A stretch of 41,350 nt of DNA from Chloroflexota bacterium (GCA_029265085.1 JAJUJY010000022.1:1-41350), one strand, 5' to 3'; counted from the stretch's first letter, positions 1 through 8,962 are shown. Notes: a model not told the origin generated them from the sequence alone. Made by a program: numbers and translations.

Positions 1-1061
1 AGGCTGATTCCTAGGCCTTCGGCCAAAGCGGGTAAGATAGCTTCTTCCGTGGTGACTGCTGCCAGAGGGATGAAATACACCCCATGTTCATATTCTTTGG
101 CCAGACGGGCTGCGGTCTCAATCGAGAGCCGGGTTTTGCCCGTTCCGCCTTGCCCGGCCAGGGTTAATAGCCGGCATTCCGATTTCAATAATAACCCGGC
201 AATTTCCGCCAGTTCCGCTTCGCGGCCAACGAAAGGGGTAGTTTGTGGCGGAAGATGCATTTTGGGCTGCGGCCGCGCTGCGGTTTCAATAATGGCAGGC
301 CGAGCAGGCTGGCTGGCAGATTGGATTTCTCCCATCCGGATTTGCTCTGCAAGGTGTGCTGTTTCTGGTGATGGTGCTGCGCCGAGTTCTTCTTCCAGCA
401 GTCGCTTGCAAGTTTCATACTGGCGTAATGCCGTATTGCGCTGCCCGGTTAAGGCGTACAGCTGCATTAAATGGCGGTGGGCAGTCTCGTCTAGTGGGTC
501 CAGGTGCAGCCAGCGGTGCGTGTGCGCTATGGCGGCATCCAATTCGTTTTGCGCGGCACAGGCTTCAGCGAGGGCACGCAGCGATTCGCCATATTTACGG
601 CGGTACATTTCACCGGTTGTGAACTGCCAGTCGTCAAAATTTGGGCTGTCTCGCAGGGTAAAACCTTCCAGAAAAGTTCCGCGGTAGAGCATGGTGGTTT
701 CTTGCAGTCGGTCCACCGCCTTTTCTGGATTTTGTTTTTCTTGCATTAATTGTTCAAATATCAACCCATCTACCCAGATTTCTGGCGACTGAACCAGTTG
801 TATGGTTTCTCGTCCGGCAATTACCCAGTTTTCGCCAATCATTTGATTGACTTCCCAGAGTGTCCGGCGCAGGTATGCCGAAGCGCGGCTCTGGTCATAA
901 TCTGGCCACAGCAGCGCTGCCAGGCTTTCCCGGCGATGTGGTTTGGGATTCAGGCTCAAATATGCCAAAAGTGCAACAGCCTTCCGCCGGTCGGTTTGAA
1001 CCGGATGGCCGTTGTTTTCGATTTGTGGGGTTCCCAACCAGCGCAGTGTTAATTGAGCCAT
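1..1061 (-). CDS. BTAD/SARP-type STAND transcriptional regulator (C-terminus off the left edge)
   Basis: The reading frame runs off the window, so about 353 N-terminal residues are seen. Residues 1-90 look like an OmpR/PhoB-type winged-helix DNA-binding domain (start MAQLTLRWLGTPQI). Residues 95-240 are a helical bacterial transcriptional activator domain (BTAD). From about 280 a STAND/NB-ARC ATPase begins with TPFVGREAEL and a Walker A motif GQGGTGKTR. In this family a ligand-sensing TPR region usually follows, and it is presumably outside the window. The ATG at 1061 is preceded by a modest AGGAT ribosome site. The gene is divergent from the ParB-fold gene at 1200, with only 138 bp between them, so it probably regulates that promoter and perhaps its own. 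The NB-ARC part resembles that of the GGDEF protein at 1728-5606. The target and inducer are unknown. Confidence 0.88.
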   Translation of the reverse strand, partial: MAQLTLRWLGTPQIENNGHPVQTDRRKAVALLAYLSLNPKPHRRESLAALLWPDYDQSRASAYLRRTLWEVNQMIGENWVIAGRETIQLVQSPEIWVDGLIFEQLMQEKQNPEKAVDRLQETTMLYRGTFLEGFTLRDSPNFDDWQFTTGEMYRRKYGESLRALAEACAAQNELDAAIAHTHRWLHLDPLDETAHRHLMQLYALTGQRNTALRQYETCKRLLEEELGAAPSPETAHLAEQIRMGEIQSASQPARPAIIETAARPQPKMHLPPQTTPFVGREAELAEIAGLLLKSECRLLTLAGQGGTGKTRLSIETAARLAKEYEHGVYFIPLAAVTTEEAILPALAEGLGIS

Positions 1062-1114
1062 AGATTGATCCTATTGCAACATTATAACGGAAATCTTTCC
1101 TGGAAATTGTTTTC

Positions 1115-1171
1115 CGAAACGTTTTCCGAAACGCCTTAAAAAACGTTCAAAAAACGCCGCTCCGGTAATAT
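1115..1171 (+). promoter_or_regulatory. Four phased heptamer direct repeats plus -10 box: candidate SARP operator/promoter
   Basis: Heptamers ending in AAACG lie at 1115-1121 (CGAAACG), 1127-1133 (CGAAACG), 1139-1145 (AAAAACG) and 1150-1156 (AAAAACG), spaced 12, 12 and 11 bp. A TAATAT -10-like box lies at 1166-1171, nine bases after the last repeat. SARP regulators are known to bind heptamer direct repeats with about 11-bp periodicity close to the -10 box. The divergent gene encodes a BTAD-type regulator, so this is its likely binding site. The first two repeats also form a perfect 12-bp tandem duplication at 1109-1132. Confidence 0.6.
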
Positions 1172-1199
1172 CAAATCAGAAATTTGAAGGAGAAAGACC

Positions 1200-1679
1200 A
1201 TGTTTGATATGACCACCACCAAATCAATTGATATGATGTTCCCGACGACCGCCAATGGGCTGGTATTAAACAAAGAAGCGGGTGTGCTTTATCGCAAGGC
1301 GCAATTTCAAGCGAAGCTGCACAGCCTGGTGGCCGTATTAAAAGGCTGCTCCAGCCGCTTGTTGGAACTGGGAGCTGTGCAAATGGCCGAATCTCGGCAC
1401 AGCCGGTCTTATCAAGGGGTGCAAACGGTTGAAATCAAGAAAATTTGCGGAAGCGAAGGCCGCTGCCGTGACTTTGACCGGGAATTTCGACCACTTAACG
1501 GGCGCACACAGCAGCGTTGGATGCGAATCGCAGTGGCCTGGATGAAAGGTGAAACCCTCCCTCCGGTGGAACTGGTTCAAATCGGAGAATGCTTCTTTGT
1601 TCGCGATGGACATCACCGCATTTCGGTTGCAACGACGTTAGGACAGACCTATATTGATGCGGTTGTATTAAGAGGATAA
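1200..1679 (+). CDS. Stand-alone ParB/sulfiredoxin-fold domain protein
   Basis: This 159-residue protein ends in a ParB-like nuclease fold. Residues 121-145 read PPVELVQIGECFFVRDGHHR followed by ISVAT, with the DGHHR motif at 136-140. Such motifs occur in ParB/sulfiredoxin-fold and DUF4032-like proteins, where they form a nucleotide or phosphate site. The protein aligns by eye along most of its length with residues 15-140 of the USP-fused protein at 16040-17713 (DGNHR at 117-121), so the two are paralogous domains. A Shine-Dalgarno AAGGAG at 1187-1192 supports the ATG at 1200. It is probably controlled by the divergent BTAD regulator through the repeats just upstream. There is no signal peptide or membrane segment. 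The biochemical role is unknown. Confidence 0.75.
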   Translation: MFDMTTTKSIDMMFPTTANGLVLNKEAGVLYRKAQFQAKLHSLVAVLKGCSSRLLELGAVQMAESRHSRSYQGVQTVEIKKICGSEGRCRDFDREFRPLNGRTQQRWMRIAVAWMKGETLPPVELVQIGECFFVRDGHHRISVATTLGQTYIDAVVLRG

Positions 1680-1703
1680 ATCAAGACATCTCTTTTGTAA
1701 CTG

Positions 1704-1740
1704 CTGAGCCGCCGAATTCGAGGCGGCTCAGTGTGTTTTT
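1704..1740 (+). terminator. Intrinsic terminator of the ParB-fold gene
   Basis: A perfect 10-bp stem (CTGAGCCGCC at 1704-1713, GGCGGCTCAG at 1722-1731) with an 8-nt loop is followed by TGTGTTTTT. The TGA stop codon of the convergent GGDEF-STAND gene (1728-1730) lies inside the right arm, so the hairpin overlaps the end of that gene. Confidence 0.8.
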
Positions 1741-4700
1741 GCGGTCAATTCATTCCAGGTAGATAAAATTGCCCGGTGAGTTGGCACGTTTTCAAAAAAG
1801 GCGTGCAGGATTCTTGGGTCAGTGATTTGTTCTGCTTGAGATTGCAGTTGTTGGTAGGCTGATTGGAGCAAAACCCAGGCACGTTGGTCTTGCATTTCAG
1901 CTAAGATCCGGTAGCAAATTAAGTAAATTCCTAAAGGGTCTTCCGTGCCATCTAAAGATTCTTTTTCAAGATATCGCAAAATGGTTTCAACCTGCCGGAG
2001 CGAGTCTTTGAGATTCCCTTTATTGTGATAGGTCAAGGCGATTCCGGATAGCGTCTCGACAATTAATGCCTTTTGTTCTAAGTTATTCCGCACGATCAGT
2101 GCTTGTTGGTAAGCATCCAGCGCATCATCATAGCGACCTAGCTGATTTAATACACGTCCCAGGCGGTGATTTGCGTATCCTTCCGTGCTGCGGCTGCCGA
2201 TTGCCTTAGAAAGCTGCAATGATTTTTGACAGTATTCAAGTGATTGGGATAGATTCCCCATATACAAATACAGCAGGCTTAATTCTGCCAGGTTGTCGCC
2301 TTCCAGGTCCCGGTCGCCCAGGCGGCTGCTAATTTCCAGTGATTGCTGAAAATAGCTTTCTGATTTGGTAAACAATCCAAGGCAGCGGGCGATTAATCCT
2401 AAATTGTTTAATGCGATGCCCTCACCGCTGATATCTCCCATCTCGCGGTCGAGGCGTAAGGATTTTTCGATACACTGTTCAGCGCCTTGAAAGTCCGCTG
2501 TGGATTGCAAAACCAGTCCGAGATTGTTTAGTGCGATTCCTTCTCCGCGCCTATCACCGATTTGCTGGCTAATTTCCAATGATTGGGTAAAATATTGCCG
2601 AGCAAGTGTGTAGTCATTTTGGGCTTCATGTACCAGGCCTAATGAGTTGTAGGCGGAGCCAATTTCATGCAAATTTCCGGTGGCTTCAACTCGCTGGAGA
2701 TACTCTTGAAAGGCCAGCCGGGCACTGGTGTAATTGCCTTTGCAATAATCAATCAGGCCGAGGTTATAAATTGCCTCTGATTCGAGCTCTTGTGAATTCG
2801 CGATCCGTGCATATTTGAGGGCTTTTCTTAAGATGCCAGTGGCTTCTTTGAAAAGTCCTTTTCGCCAGTGGGCTTCTCCGAGTTCGCAGAAAATAGCGGC
2901 TTTTAATTCGTTCGCTTGAAAAGGCTGCGCAATTCGTAATGCGCTCTGGGCGTTTTCCAATGCCTGTTCATATAATCCGCGTTGATTTAAGAACCTTGCC
3001 TGAAACATTTCCAGGCGCGCCAGTAACAGCAGTTCTTCACGCCGTGATTTTGATTTGGACGGTATCAACTGCGATATTTGTGCGGCCAGCTCCAATGCAG
3101 TCGATTCGGCTTCCAGGAACATTCCGCGCAGATCATAAAATGTCATCATCGTATCGATACTGCGCAGAACCAGAGGAACCCAATTGTTTTTGATTGCAAT
3201 TTTCCAGGCTAAGCGGAAATTCTCCAGATCGGCATTTATCGTGTGCAGCATGCCTAATTCAGAGCGCAGCCTGCTTCCCCGTTGTTCCAATTTGGTGATG
3301 TAATACTCGCAGAATCGCTTTTCGACGTTGGCGTATTCTTGCGGATTTTGCCGTAACTTGTCGGCTAAATATTGCCGCAAGAGCTCATGCATTTCAAAGC
3401 GGTCTGGTTCTGGGCGCTGTAAGTAAGATTTGATCGATAATGCGTCTAAAAAGAAGGGGGAAGCATTGGCAATTTTCAGGGCAGCGTTCTGGCTGAAGCT
3501 GCCAGAAAACATGGAAAGCATTCGTAGTACACTGCGTTCATGGTCAAACAATAAGGTCCAAAAAGCCTCAAATACGGCCGCCAGGCCGCGTTGAATACCG
3601 GCTTGATCCGAAAGTGTGGGGGTAAGGAAGGATAAGCTTTGTTCAATGCCTGATGCAATCTCCGCACAGGTATAAGCCTGTACCCACACTGCGGATAATT
3701 CAATTCCGAGGGGCACTCCTTCCAGAATCCGGCAAATTTGGGCTATGTGAGGGGTATCGTTTGTGGTAAGGGTAAATTCTGGATGAACCCGCCGGGCGGT
3801 GCGTAAAAATAATTGAAGGGAACTGTATTCTTCAATTTCACTGGCTTGATCTGGGGCTGGATAGGGAAGCCCTGACAGGGTGTAGGTTGTTTCCTCTGAA
3901 ATATTGAGTTTCTGTCTTGAGGTGACAAACAAGCGGACGCCTGGAGCCTGATCCATGATTGCTTGCAAAAATGGTGCTGCGCTGGTTAAGTGCTCAAAAT
4001 TGTCCAGTAGTAAGAGGATTTCTTTTGAGCGCAGGTAATTTATTAATTGCGTTTGCGGGTCTTGTGGCGCATTGAGCGAAAGGCCAATTGCATCACTGAT
4101 AGCATAGACGACAAAATTGGGGTTGGACAGGGGGGCCAACGGAACAAAATATCCGCCGTCTTTGAAGTTCTCCAAAATTTCTGTGGCGACCTGTACGGCC
4201 AGCCGAGTTTTCCCCATCCCACCGATGCCAATTAAATTTACCAACGGGCATTCTTCGATGAGCTGTTTAAGGGCCTGGATTTCTTCCTCCCGCCCAATAA
4301 ATTCGGTTGCAGGTTGGGGGAAATTGTGCGGTGGCTGCACGGCAATTTCTTCTAACCGTTCAGTAAGGGGGTAGAGGGCGTATGATGGGCTAATTTGTAT
4401 CCCATCCTTTTCTTTAATCAGGATACTTTGATCGATGAGAATTTGCAGCCCTTTTTCGATATTAGCAGGCAGCCCGCGGGTATGGTGATGAAGCCACTGA
4501 ATAAATTCCAGAGGGAATTCGCCCTGGTATTGTTCGCGCAGCCAGATGCGGATTCCATTGGGCGTCAGGGGCCTGACTGGAATAACTTCTCTCAGGGTGG
4601 CTTCACGGGGCAAACCGCGCAATGCCATTGAAGAACTGCTGATATAGACCAGACCAATTTGCTCCAGCGCGGATTGATGGAACAAATCATGAATCAGTTG

Positions 4701-5606
4701 GAGCGTATTCCAGTCGATGTCTTGCAGTTCATCTAAGGTGATAATCAGTCCTTGCAGTTCTTTTGCATGGATGTATTGTTGAACAGCACCGATGAAATTG
4801 TTTTTGCCCAGTGACGGCAATGGAATATCCTGGCGCTGGTGCAGGGCTTCGGTTAATGCTCCATACACGCGATATTTTAGCGCAGGTTTTCCTCGAATAG
4901 CCAATATGCCGTATCCCCGCATGATCGCGTAGGATTGAACTTCTGCCAGGAATCTGGTTCGCCCTGTACCAGGGGCTCCGCTGATCATCATAATGCCGCG
5001 ATGGTGATCCGCCAGCCGTTCAAAAAAACGGTGTGCAATCATTAGATTTTGATCGCGTTCGATTAATCGCGATTGATACCGCTGGTTCTCCATCAAATCT
5101 TCATTAATGTTCTCGCTGACCAATCGCCCGCGCCCGCTGCGTTTTGCCTGCAGCAGCCGCCGGTCGGCTGTGTCAATGAGGTCTCTGACAGATGTGCCAT
5201 CGGCTGGATACCTGGCAATGCCGATACTGATGGAGAGATTTAGCGGGGGAAATCCTTCAAAGGGTTTTGAAGCAACATTGTCAATCAAACGCCTGGCAAT
5301 AATTTCAGCCTGGGCTTTGTTTGTGTTTGAAAGCAGAATGATAAATTCATCCCCGCCAAAGCGAAATATTTTTTCACGGGTGCGGATTTGAGCCTGGATG
5401 CGGGTGATAAATTCTTTGAGAACGCGGTCTCCGCGGAGATGTCCAAAAGCATCATTGATGGTTTTAAAATAATCCAGATCCAAAATGAGCATGGAAAATT
5501 CTGCATCATTTTTGTGCGCTTTTTTTATTTCAACCGCTAATGCATGGTTGAGATATTCTCGTGTATAAACGCCTGTTAGCGTGTCGAGCTGATTCGTGTT
5601 TTCCAT
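1728..5606 (-). CDS. GGDEF diguanylate cyclase fused to AAA and NB-ARC ATPases and TPR repeats
   Basis: The protein has 1292 residues from the ATG at 5606. Residues 5-165 form a GGDEF domain with the intact active-site motif RFGGDEF (GGDEF 84-88). The inhibitory I-site RxxD is replaced by RTRE (75-78). Residues 195-400 are an AAA-type ATPase with Walker A GAPGTGRT (210-217) and Walker B LIITLDELQD. Residues 433-700 are an NB-ARC/STAND ATPase with FIGREEE, Walker A GIGGMGKTR (460-468) and Walker B LLLLDNFEH. From about 770 to 1250 there are many TPR-like repeats (NNLGLV, YNSLGLVHEAQ). I infer that TPR and ATPase sensing gates c-di-GMP synthesis. The longer frame opening with GTG at 5690 was rejected because that codon lies inside the fba terminator. 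No membrane segment is seen. Confidence 0.88.
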   Translation of the reverse strand: MENTNQLDTLTGVYTREYLNHALAVEIKKAHKNDAEFSMLILDLDYFKTINDAFGHLRGDRVLKEFITRIQAQIRTREKIFRFGGDEFIILLSNTNKAQAEIIARRLIDNVASKPFEGFPPLNLSISIGIARYPADGTSVRDLIDTADRRLLQAKRSGRGRLVSENINEDLMENQRYQSRLIERDQNLMIAHRFFERLADHHRGIMMISGAPGTGRTRFLAEVQSYAIMRGYGILAIRGKPALKYRVYGALTEALHQRQDIPLPSLGKNNFIGAVQQYIHAKELQGLIITLDELQDIDWNTLQLIHDLFHQSALEQIGLVYISSSSMALRGLPREATLREVIPVRPLTPNGIRIWLREQYQGEFPLEFIQWLHHHTRGLPANIEKGLQILIDQSILIKEKDGIQISPSYALYPLTERLEEIAVQPPHNFPQPATEFIGREEEIQALKQLIEECPLVNLIGIGGMGKTRLAVQVATEILENFKDGGYFVPLAPLSNPNFVVYAISDAIGLSLNAPQDPQTQLINYLRSKEILLLLDNFEHLTSAAPFLQAIMDQAPGVRLFVTSRQKLNISEETTYTLSGLPYPAPDQASEIEEYSSLQLFLRTARRVHPEFTLTTNDTPHIAQICRILEGVPLGIELSAVWVQAYTCAEIASGIEQSLSFLTPTLSDQAGIQRGLAAVFEAFWTLLFDHERSVLRMLSMFSGSFSQNAALKIANASPFFLDALSIKSYLQRPEPDRFEMHELLRQYLADKLRQNPQEYANVEKRFCEYYITKLEQRGSRLRSELGMLHTINADLENFRLAWKIAIKNNWVPLVLRSIDTMMTFYDLRGMFLEAESTALELAAQISQLIPSKSKSRREELLLLARLEMFQARFLNQRGLYEQALENAQSALRIAQPFQANELKAAIFCELGEAHWRKGLFKEATGILRKALKYARIANSQELESEAIYNLGLIDYCKGNYTSARLAFQEYLQRVEATGNLHEIGSAYNSLGLVHEAQNDYTLARQYFTQSLEISQQIGDRRGEGIALNNLGLVLQSTADFQGAEQCIEKSLRLDREMGDISGEGIALNNLGLIARCLGLFTKSESYFQQSLEISSRLGDRDLEGDNLAELSLLYLYMGNLSQSLEYCQKSLQLSKAIGSRSTEGYANHRLGRVLNQLGRYDDALDAYQQALIVRNNLEQKALIVETLSGIALTYHNKGNLKDSLRQVETILRYLEKESLDGTEDPLGIYLICYRILAEMQDQRAWVLLQSAYQQLQSQAEQITDPRILHAFFENVPTHRAILSTWNELTAKTH

Positions 5607-5681
5607 TGTTGATGTTGGGAAGTCAGGATAATAAATTTTACCAGGATTTGCACACGATGATGAGTAGAATACGTTCCCAAA

Positions 5682-5716
5682 TAAAAACACTACCTGGCGT
5701 AATATCCAGGTAGTGT
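5682..5716 (-). terminator. Intrinsic terminator of fba
   Basis: Reading the minus strand, an 11-bp perfect stem (ACACTACCTGG / CCAGGTAGTGT; plus-strand arms 5706-5716 and 5687-5697) with an 8-nt loop is followed by a T-rich run. It lies 20 bases after the fba stop codon and separates fba from the GGDEF-STAND gene. Confidence 0.88.
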
Positions 5717-5735
5717 CAATGAGTTAGTTGATGAA

Positions 5736-6683
5736 TTAGCCGAGGTACTTGCGGACTTCGTCGAGGTGGCCGGCGCTGCCCAATTTTTCGTTTTTGTGGG
5801 CAATAAATTTGGCGTATTCGGCCATGAATACTTTACCAACTGGGCGCAGGTCAAAGTTTTCCGGGTGCTCCAGGAAATATTCGCGGTGTACACGAGTCCA
5901 AACCAGGCGTCCGTCCGTGTCAATGTTCACTTTGGTCACACCGAGAGTGGCTGCTTCAGCAAACTTGTTTTCATCCACACCTTTGGCACCTTTAAGCGCT
6001 CCACCGGCAGCATTGATGCGTTCAACTTCATCTTGCGGAACGGAGCTGGAGCCGTGCATAACCAGCGGAAAACCCGGAAGCTGATCTTGAATTTTCTTGA
6101 GCACATCAAAGCGTAAACCCTGCGAACCGCTGAATTTGTATGCGCCGTGGCTGGTGCCGATGGCAACAGCCAGGGAATCGCAGCCGGTGCGTTCCACAAA
6201 TTCACGCGCAGTGTCAGGATCGGTTAATTTGGCGTTGGCTTCATCAACCGCAACATGTTCTTCAACGCCGCCAAGCTGACCAAGTTCTGCTTCCACCACA
6301 ATTCCTTTGGCATGGGCAGCTTCTACGATACGGCGGGTGGTGGCGATATTCCCTTCAAAGTCGAGGTGGCTGGCGTCAATCATGACTGAGGAGTAAAAAC
6401 CGCTGTTGATGCAGTCGTAGCAGGTATCTTCATCGCCGTGATCAAGATGGACAGCGAAGATTGCCTCAGGAAATACTTCATCGGCTGCACGGATCAAGGA
6501 CTCAAGCATGAGTTTGTGGGTGTATGAGCGTGCGCCCTTGCTGATTTGAATAATAAATGGCGCTTTGCTGTCAATACAGCCCCGGAACAGACCCATTGTT
6601 TGCTCCAGGTTGTTGATATTGTAGGCGCCAATTGCATATTTGCCATAAGCGGCTTCAAACAGTTTTTTGGTTGTTACAATCAT
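5736..6683 (-). CDS. fba: Class II fructose-bisphosphate aldolase
   Basis: A 315-residue zinc-dependent ketose-bisphosphate aldolase that cleaves or forms fructose 1,6-bisphosphate in cytosolic glycolysis/gluconeogenesis. Visible family motifs are AIGAYNINNLEQ near the N-terminus, the zinc and catalytic segment HLDHGDE (H79, D81, H82), VEAELGQLGG, the glycine-rich MHGSSSVP, and VTKVNIDTDGR near the phosphate site. The ATG at 6683 has a GAGGGAG ribosome site eight bases upstream; the longer frame to 6752 lacks one. The gene is monocistronic with its own terminator. A TATAAT-like -10 box is seen on the minus strand at 6793-6798, without a convincing -35. A tagatose-bisphosphate preference cannot be excluded from sequence alone. 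It is unlinked to the PTS operon 18 kb away, but could process products of that pathway. Confidence 0.93.
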   Translation of the reverse strand: MIVTTKKLFEAAYGKYAIGAYNINNLEQTMGLFRGCIDSKAPFIIQISKGARSYTHKLMLESLIRAADEVFPEAIFAVHLDHGDEDTCYDCINSGFYSSVMIDASHLDFEGNIATTRRIVEAAHAKGIVVEAELGQLGGVEEHVAVDEANAKLTDPDTAREFVERTGCDSLAVAIGTSHGAYKFSGSQGLRFDVLKKIQDQLPGFPLVMHGSSSVPQDEVERINAAGGALKGAKGVDENKFAEAATLGVTKVNIDTDGRLVWTRVHREYFLEHPENFDLRPVGKVFMAEYAKFIAHKNEKLGSAGHLDEVRKYLG

Positions 6684-6851
6684 GATTCGCTCCCTCTTTA
6701 TATAATGGCAGGATTCAAGCCAGTGAATACCGGTTGAAGGATGTCGTTTCAAAGGATATTCTGGCTGGTAACGCTGAGGTCAATACGGATATATTATATC
6801 GCCAAATTGAATGGTATGGGTGATCTAAACAACCACCGGACCGGATTGATT

Positions 6852-6879
6852 AAAAAAGGTTCCGGGCTGCCCCAGAACC
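6852..6879 (-). terminator. Intrinsic terminator of the metallophosphoesterase gene
   Basis: A 9-bp stem (GGTTCCGGG 6858-6866, CCCAGAACC 6871-6879, one mismatch/wobble) with loop CTGC lies 26 bases after the stop codon. On the minus strand it is followed by a TTTTTTA run. Confidence 0.82.
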
Positions 6880-6904
6880 TTTTGATTTTCTTAATGGTGT
6901 TTGG

Positions 6905-8749
6905 CTAGTGGCACTGCCCGGTCCCGCTGTCGGTAGCGGCCATACCAGCCTGGGGAACAAATTCCCAATCATAGCTATCTTCGCGCAGGGTTAATTTTAA
7001 GACCCCATAGGTATATAGAATTCGTTTCTCGCTATTATCTGCAATTTCTTTGATCGGGCGAACCCCCGCGCCACCTGTACCGACAATGAATTGGCGAATA
7101 CCCATCAATTCATCCTTGTTTCCTAGCGGGTCTTGTGGGGCAAACCGTTCGTAAATGTGATCATGCCCGTTTAAAACAACATCTGCACCGTACTGGTAGA
7201 GTGTATCCCAAAATGGGCGAAGTTCGGCATTGTATCCGTGGCTGCCAGAAGAAAACATGGGGATATGAAACATTGCCAGGGTGCATTTGTTCTCGTGGGC
7301 GGCCAGATCTTCAGCAAGCCACTTCACTTGTTCCGAATCTGCTTCACAGCCGCCGATTTCGTAGCAGATACTGTTGAGTACGACAATATGCCATTTTCCA
7401 AGATCGTAGCTGTAATATCCTTTGGTTGGGTCACCTGCACGATCTCCAAAATAATTAAAGTAGCCCATCGCACCGGGAGTCATATAGTCATGATTGCCGA
7501 GGGTTGGGTATATGCGTGATTTGTGCCGTCCCCAGGTTGGATCAAAACAGGTGGCAAATTGTGAGGCTGTACCTTCTTCGTTCGAGTTGTCCCCCAGGGT
7601 AAAAACCGTTCCGGGGATGGTGTCCAGTAAATTGGCGGTTGCCTCCGTGCCGGGCGACCCGCAAACGGCAATATCTCCAGCGCCGACCAGAATTGGGTCA
7701 CCACCACCCAATAAAGCGCCGGCCATTAAGTCTGACGCGTTTTCACCGTTGGTTGCCAAAATGTCCAGGAAAAATGTTTTCGCCTCGCCCCATTCAACCG
7801 CTGGTTCGATCTGGCTGCCTGCCATCCAATTGTTATACGAGTCAATGATTTGGAAGAGCAGGTCGGTGCTGCTCATTTCAATTACACTATTTGCCCATTG
7901 GTTAAAGGTGATTTGCATGCCTGCGTAATCACCACCGGTCCAGCGGTAATTGCGAATGGTGTATGTGGCGGTTGGGGGTGTGCCAGCCAATCCGCCGGAA
8001 AGATTCATCCAGGCATCTGGTTGGTGGCTGCATGTATCATACTCAGGAAAAGTCTGCATAACCAGGAAAACATTCATTTTGTTAGCTTCAGCCCAACGCG
8101 AAGTCATTCCGCAGCCGTCGTCCAGACGTTCAACATCTACAAAAATAATGGGGCGTTCATTCAGGCGCAGGTACTCTCGCTTGTTAAAATAATTCTCTTG
8201 CAAATACAACAGGTCTTGCTGGATTTGCCCGGCTGTTGGGTCGCCGGTCATCTCTGCCTGATACAACACACTCCAATGAAAACCGCTGTCTTTGGAGACG
8301 TTCATCAATGTATTAAATTGCTGGTCGAGCAAGCTTTCAGAAGTCTCCCAGGGGACAATGCCTGCATCGATACTGCCTTTTTGCATCAATACGATTTGTT
8401 TCTCGATAATTTTAGGGTCGGAGGAATCGTATTTTCCCAGCGTGGGAGTGTCTTTTGCATCAGCCCAATCTTCCATTGAAAACGGCCAGTATAAGGCAGC
8501 CCGAACCGGCAGTTCAATGGGTATTTCTGTGGGAGTCGGTGTGGGGGATGGTTCGAGTGTCGGTGTAGCTGTAGGTATTTCGGTGGGGATTGCCGTGGGT
8601 GGAATGGGGGTGGCCGAAGCCTCAGGGGTAGGGGTAAATACCGGCGCTTGTGGGCCACAGCTTGCCAGGAGGGTAGAAAGTAGAACAATGACTGTGATCC
8701 GGAAATAGTGGCATTGCATAGCGTTTATTTTGTGTAGCTGGTTCATCAT
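6905..8749 (-). CDS. Lipoprotein: GH99-like domain fused to a calcineurin-type metallophosphoesterase
   Basis: The 614-residue precursor has an N-terminal lipoprotein signal with lipobox LLASC (Cys31). A Thr/Pro-rich linker (about 32-78, PTPTPTE-like) typical of Chloroflexota surface proteins follows. Residues 80-345 resemble GH99/endo-mannosidase-like folds of the DUF-type 'alkaline phosphatase with glycoside hydrolase' kind (RAALYWPFSMEDW, RPIIFVDVERLDDG), which is a tentative call. Residues 353-590 are a purple-acid-phosphatase-like metallophosphoesterase with GDIAVCG, LGDNSNEEG, the GNHDY motif (about 418) and the metal site NGHDHIYER (about 528). It is probably anchored outside the cytoplasmic membrane and releases phosphate from an extracellular substrate, perhaps a phosphorylated glycan. 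The start is set by AGGGGAG at 8754-8760 before tandem ATG codons at 8749 and 8746. Confidence 0.85.
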   Translation of the reverse strand: MMNQLHKINAMQCHYFRITVIVLLSTLLASCGPQAPVFTPTPEASATPIPPTAIPTEIPTATPTLEPSPTPTPTEIPIELPVRAALYWPFSMEDWADAKDTPTLGKYDSSDPKIIEKQIVLMQKGSIDAGIVPWETSESLLDQQFNTLMNVSKDSGFHWSVLYQAEMTGDPTAGQIQQDLLYLQENYFNKREYLRLNERPIIFVDVERLDDGCGMTSRWAEANKMNVFLVMQTFPEYDTCSHQPDAWMNLSGGLAGTPPTATYTIRNYRWTGGDYAGMQITFNQWANSVIEMSSTDLLFQIIDSYNNWMAGSQIEPAVEWGEAKTFFLDILATNGENASDLMAGALLGGGDPILVGAGDIAVCGSPGTEATANLLDTIPGTVFTLGDNSNEEGTASQFATCFDPTWGRHKSRIYPTLGNHDYMTPGAMGYFNYFGDRAGDPTKGYYSYDLGKWHIVVLNSICYEIGGCEADSEQVKWLAEDLAAHENKCTLAMFHIPMFSSGSHGYNAELRPFWDTLYQYGADVVLNGHDHIYERFAPQDPLGNKDELMGIRQFIVGTGGAGVRPIKEIADNSEKRILYTYGVLKLTLREDSYDWEFVPQAGMAATDSGTGQCH

Positions 8750-8800
8750 AATTCTCCCCTTCATCCTTCTCTTTATCAACGCAGTAAACCAATTATTCTC

Positions 8801-8829
8801 ATTGTATCCGCGTCTTGGAAAAAAGACAA
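8801..8829 (-). promoter_or_regulatory. Sigma-70-type promoter of the metallophosphoesterase gene
   Basis: On the minus strand TTGTCT (8824-8829) and TACAAT (8801-8806) are separated by 17 bp. The predicted start near 8794 leaves a leader of about 45 nt before the ATG at 8749. Confidence 0.55.
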
Positions 8830-8962
8830 ATTGAGTCTGGATGAAAATCATGAAATTAGCACTGAAATGATTATAGGAACTAGTTGTCTGAACAGTCAAA
8901 AATGTGGCAATATTATTGCAACCTTCGAGTATAATCCTGAGGATTTTATAAGTTAAATTGGC

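Noticed and set aside
49..687. 212-codon open frame on the plus strand
   Set aside because: It lies antisense to the BTAD regulator, has a shadow-like composition rich in Ser, Cys and Arg, and shows no recognisable domain.
2200..2700. Repeated sequence resembling a repeat array
   Set aside because: The repeats encode TPR motifs in the large GGDEF protein; spacers are not unique and no CRISPR structure is present.
5607..5690. GTG start at 5690 for the GGDEF-STAND protein
   Set aside because: The GTG lies inside the fba terminator stem; the ATG at 5606 begins right before the GGDEF domain.
7850..8479. 209-codon plus-strand frame inside the metallophosphoesterase gene
   Set aside because: Antisense shadow of a clearly real gene; no ribosome site or domain.
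8521..8640. Low-complexity GT/GGTG-rich tract
   Set aside because: It encodes the Thr-Pro linker of the lipoprotein and is not a separate repeat element.
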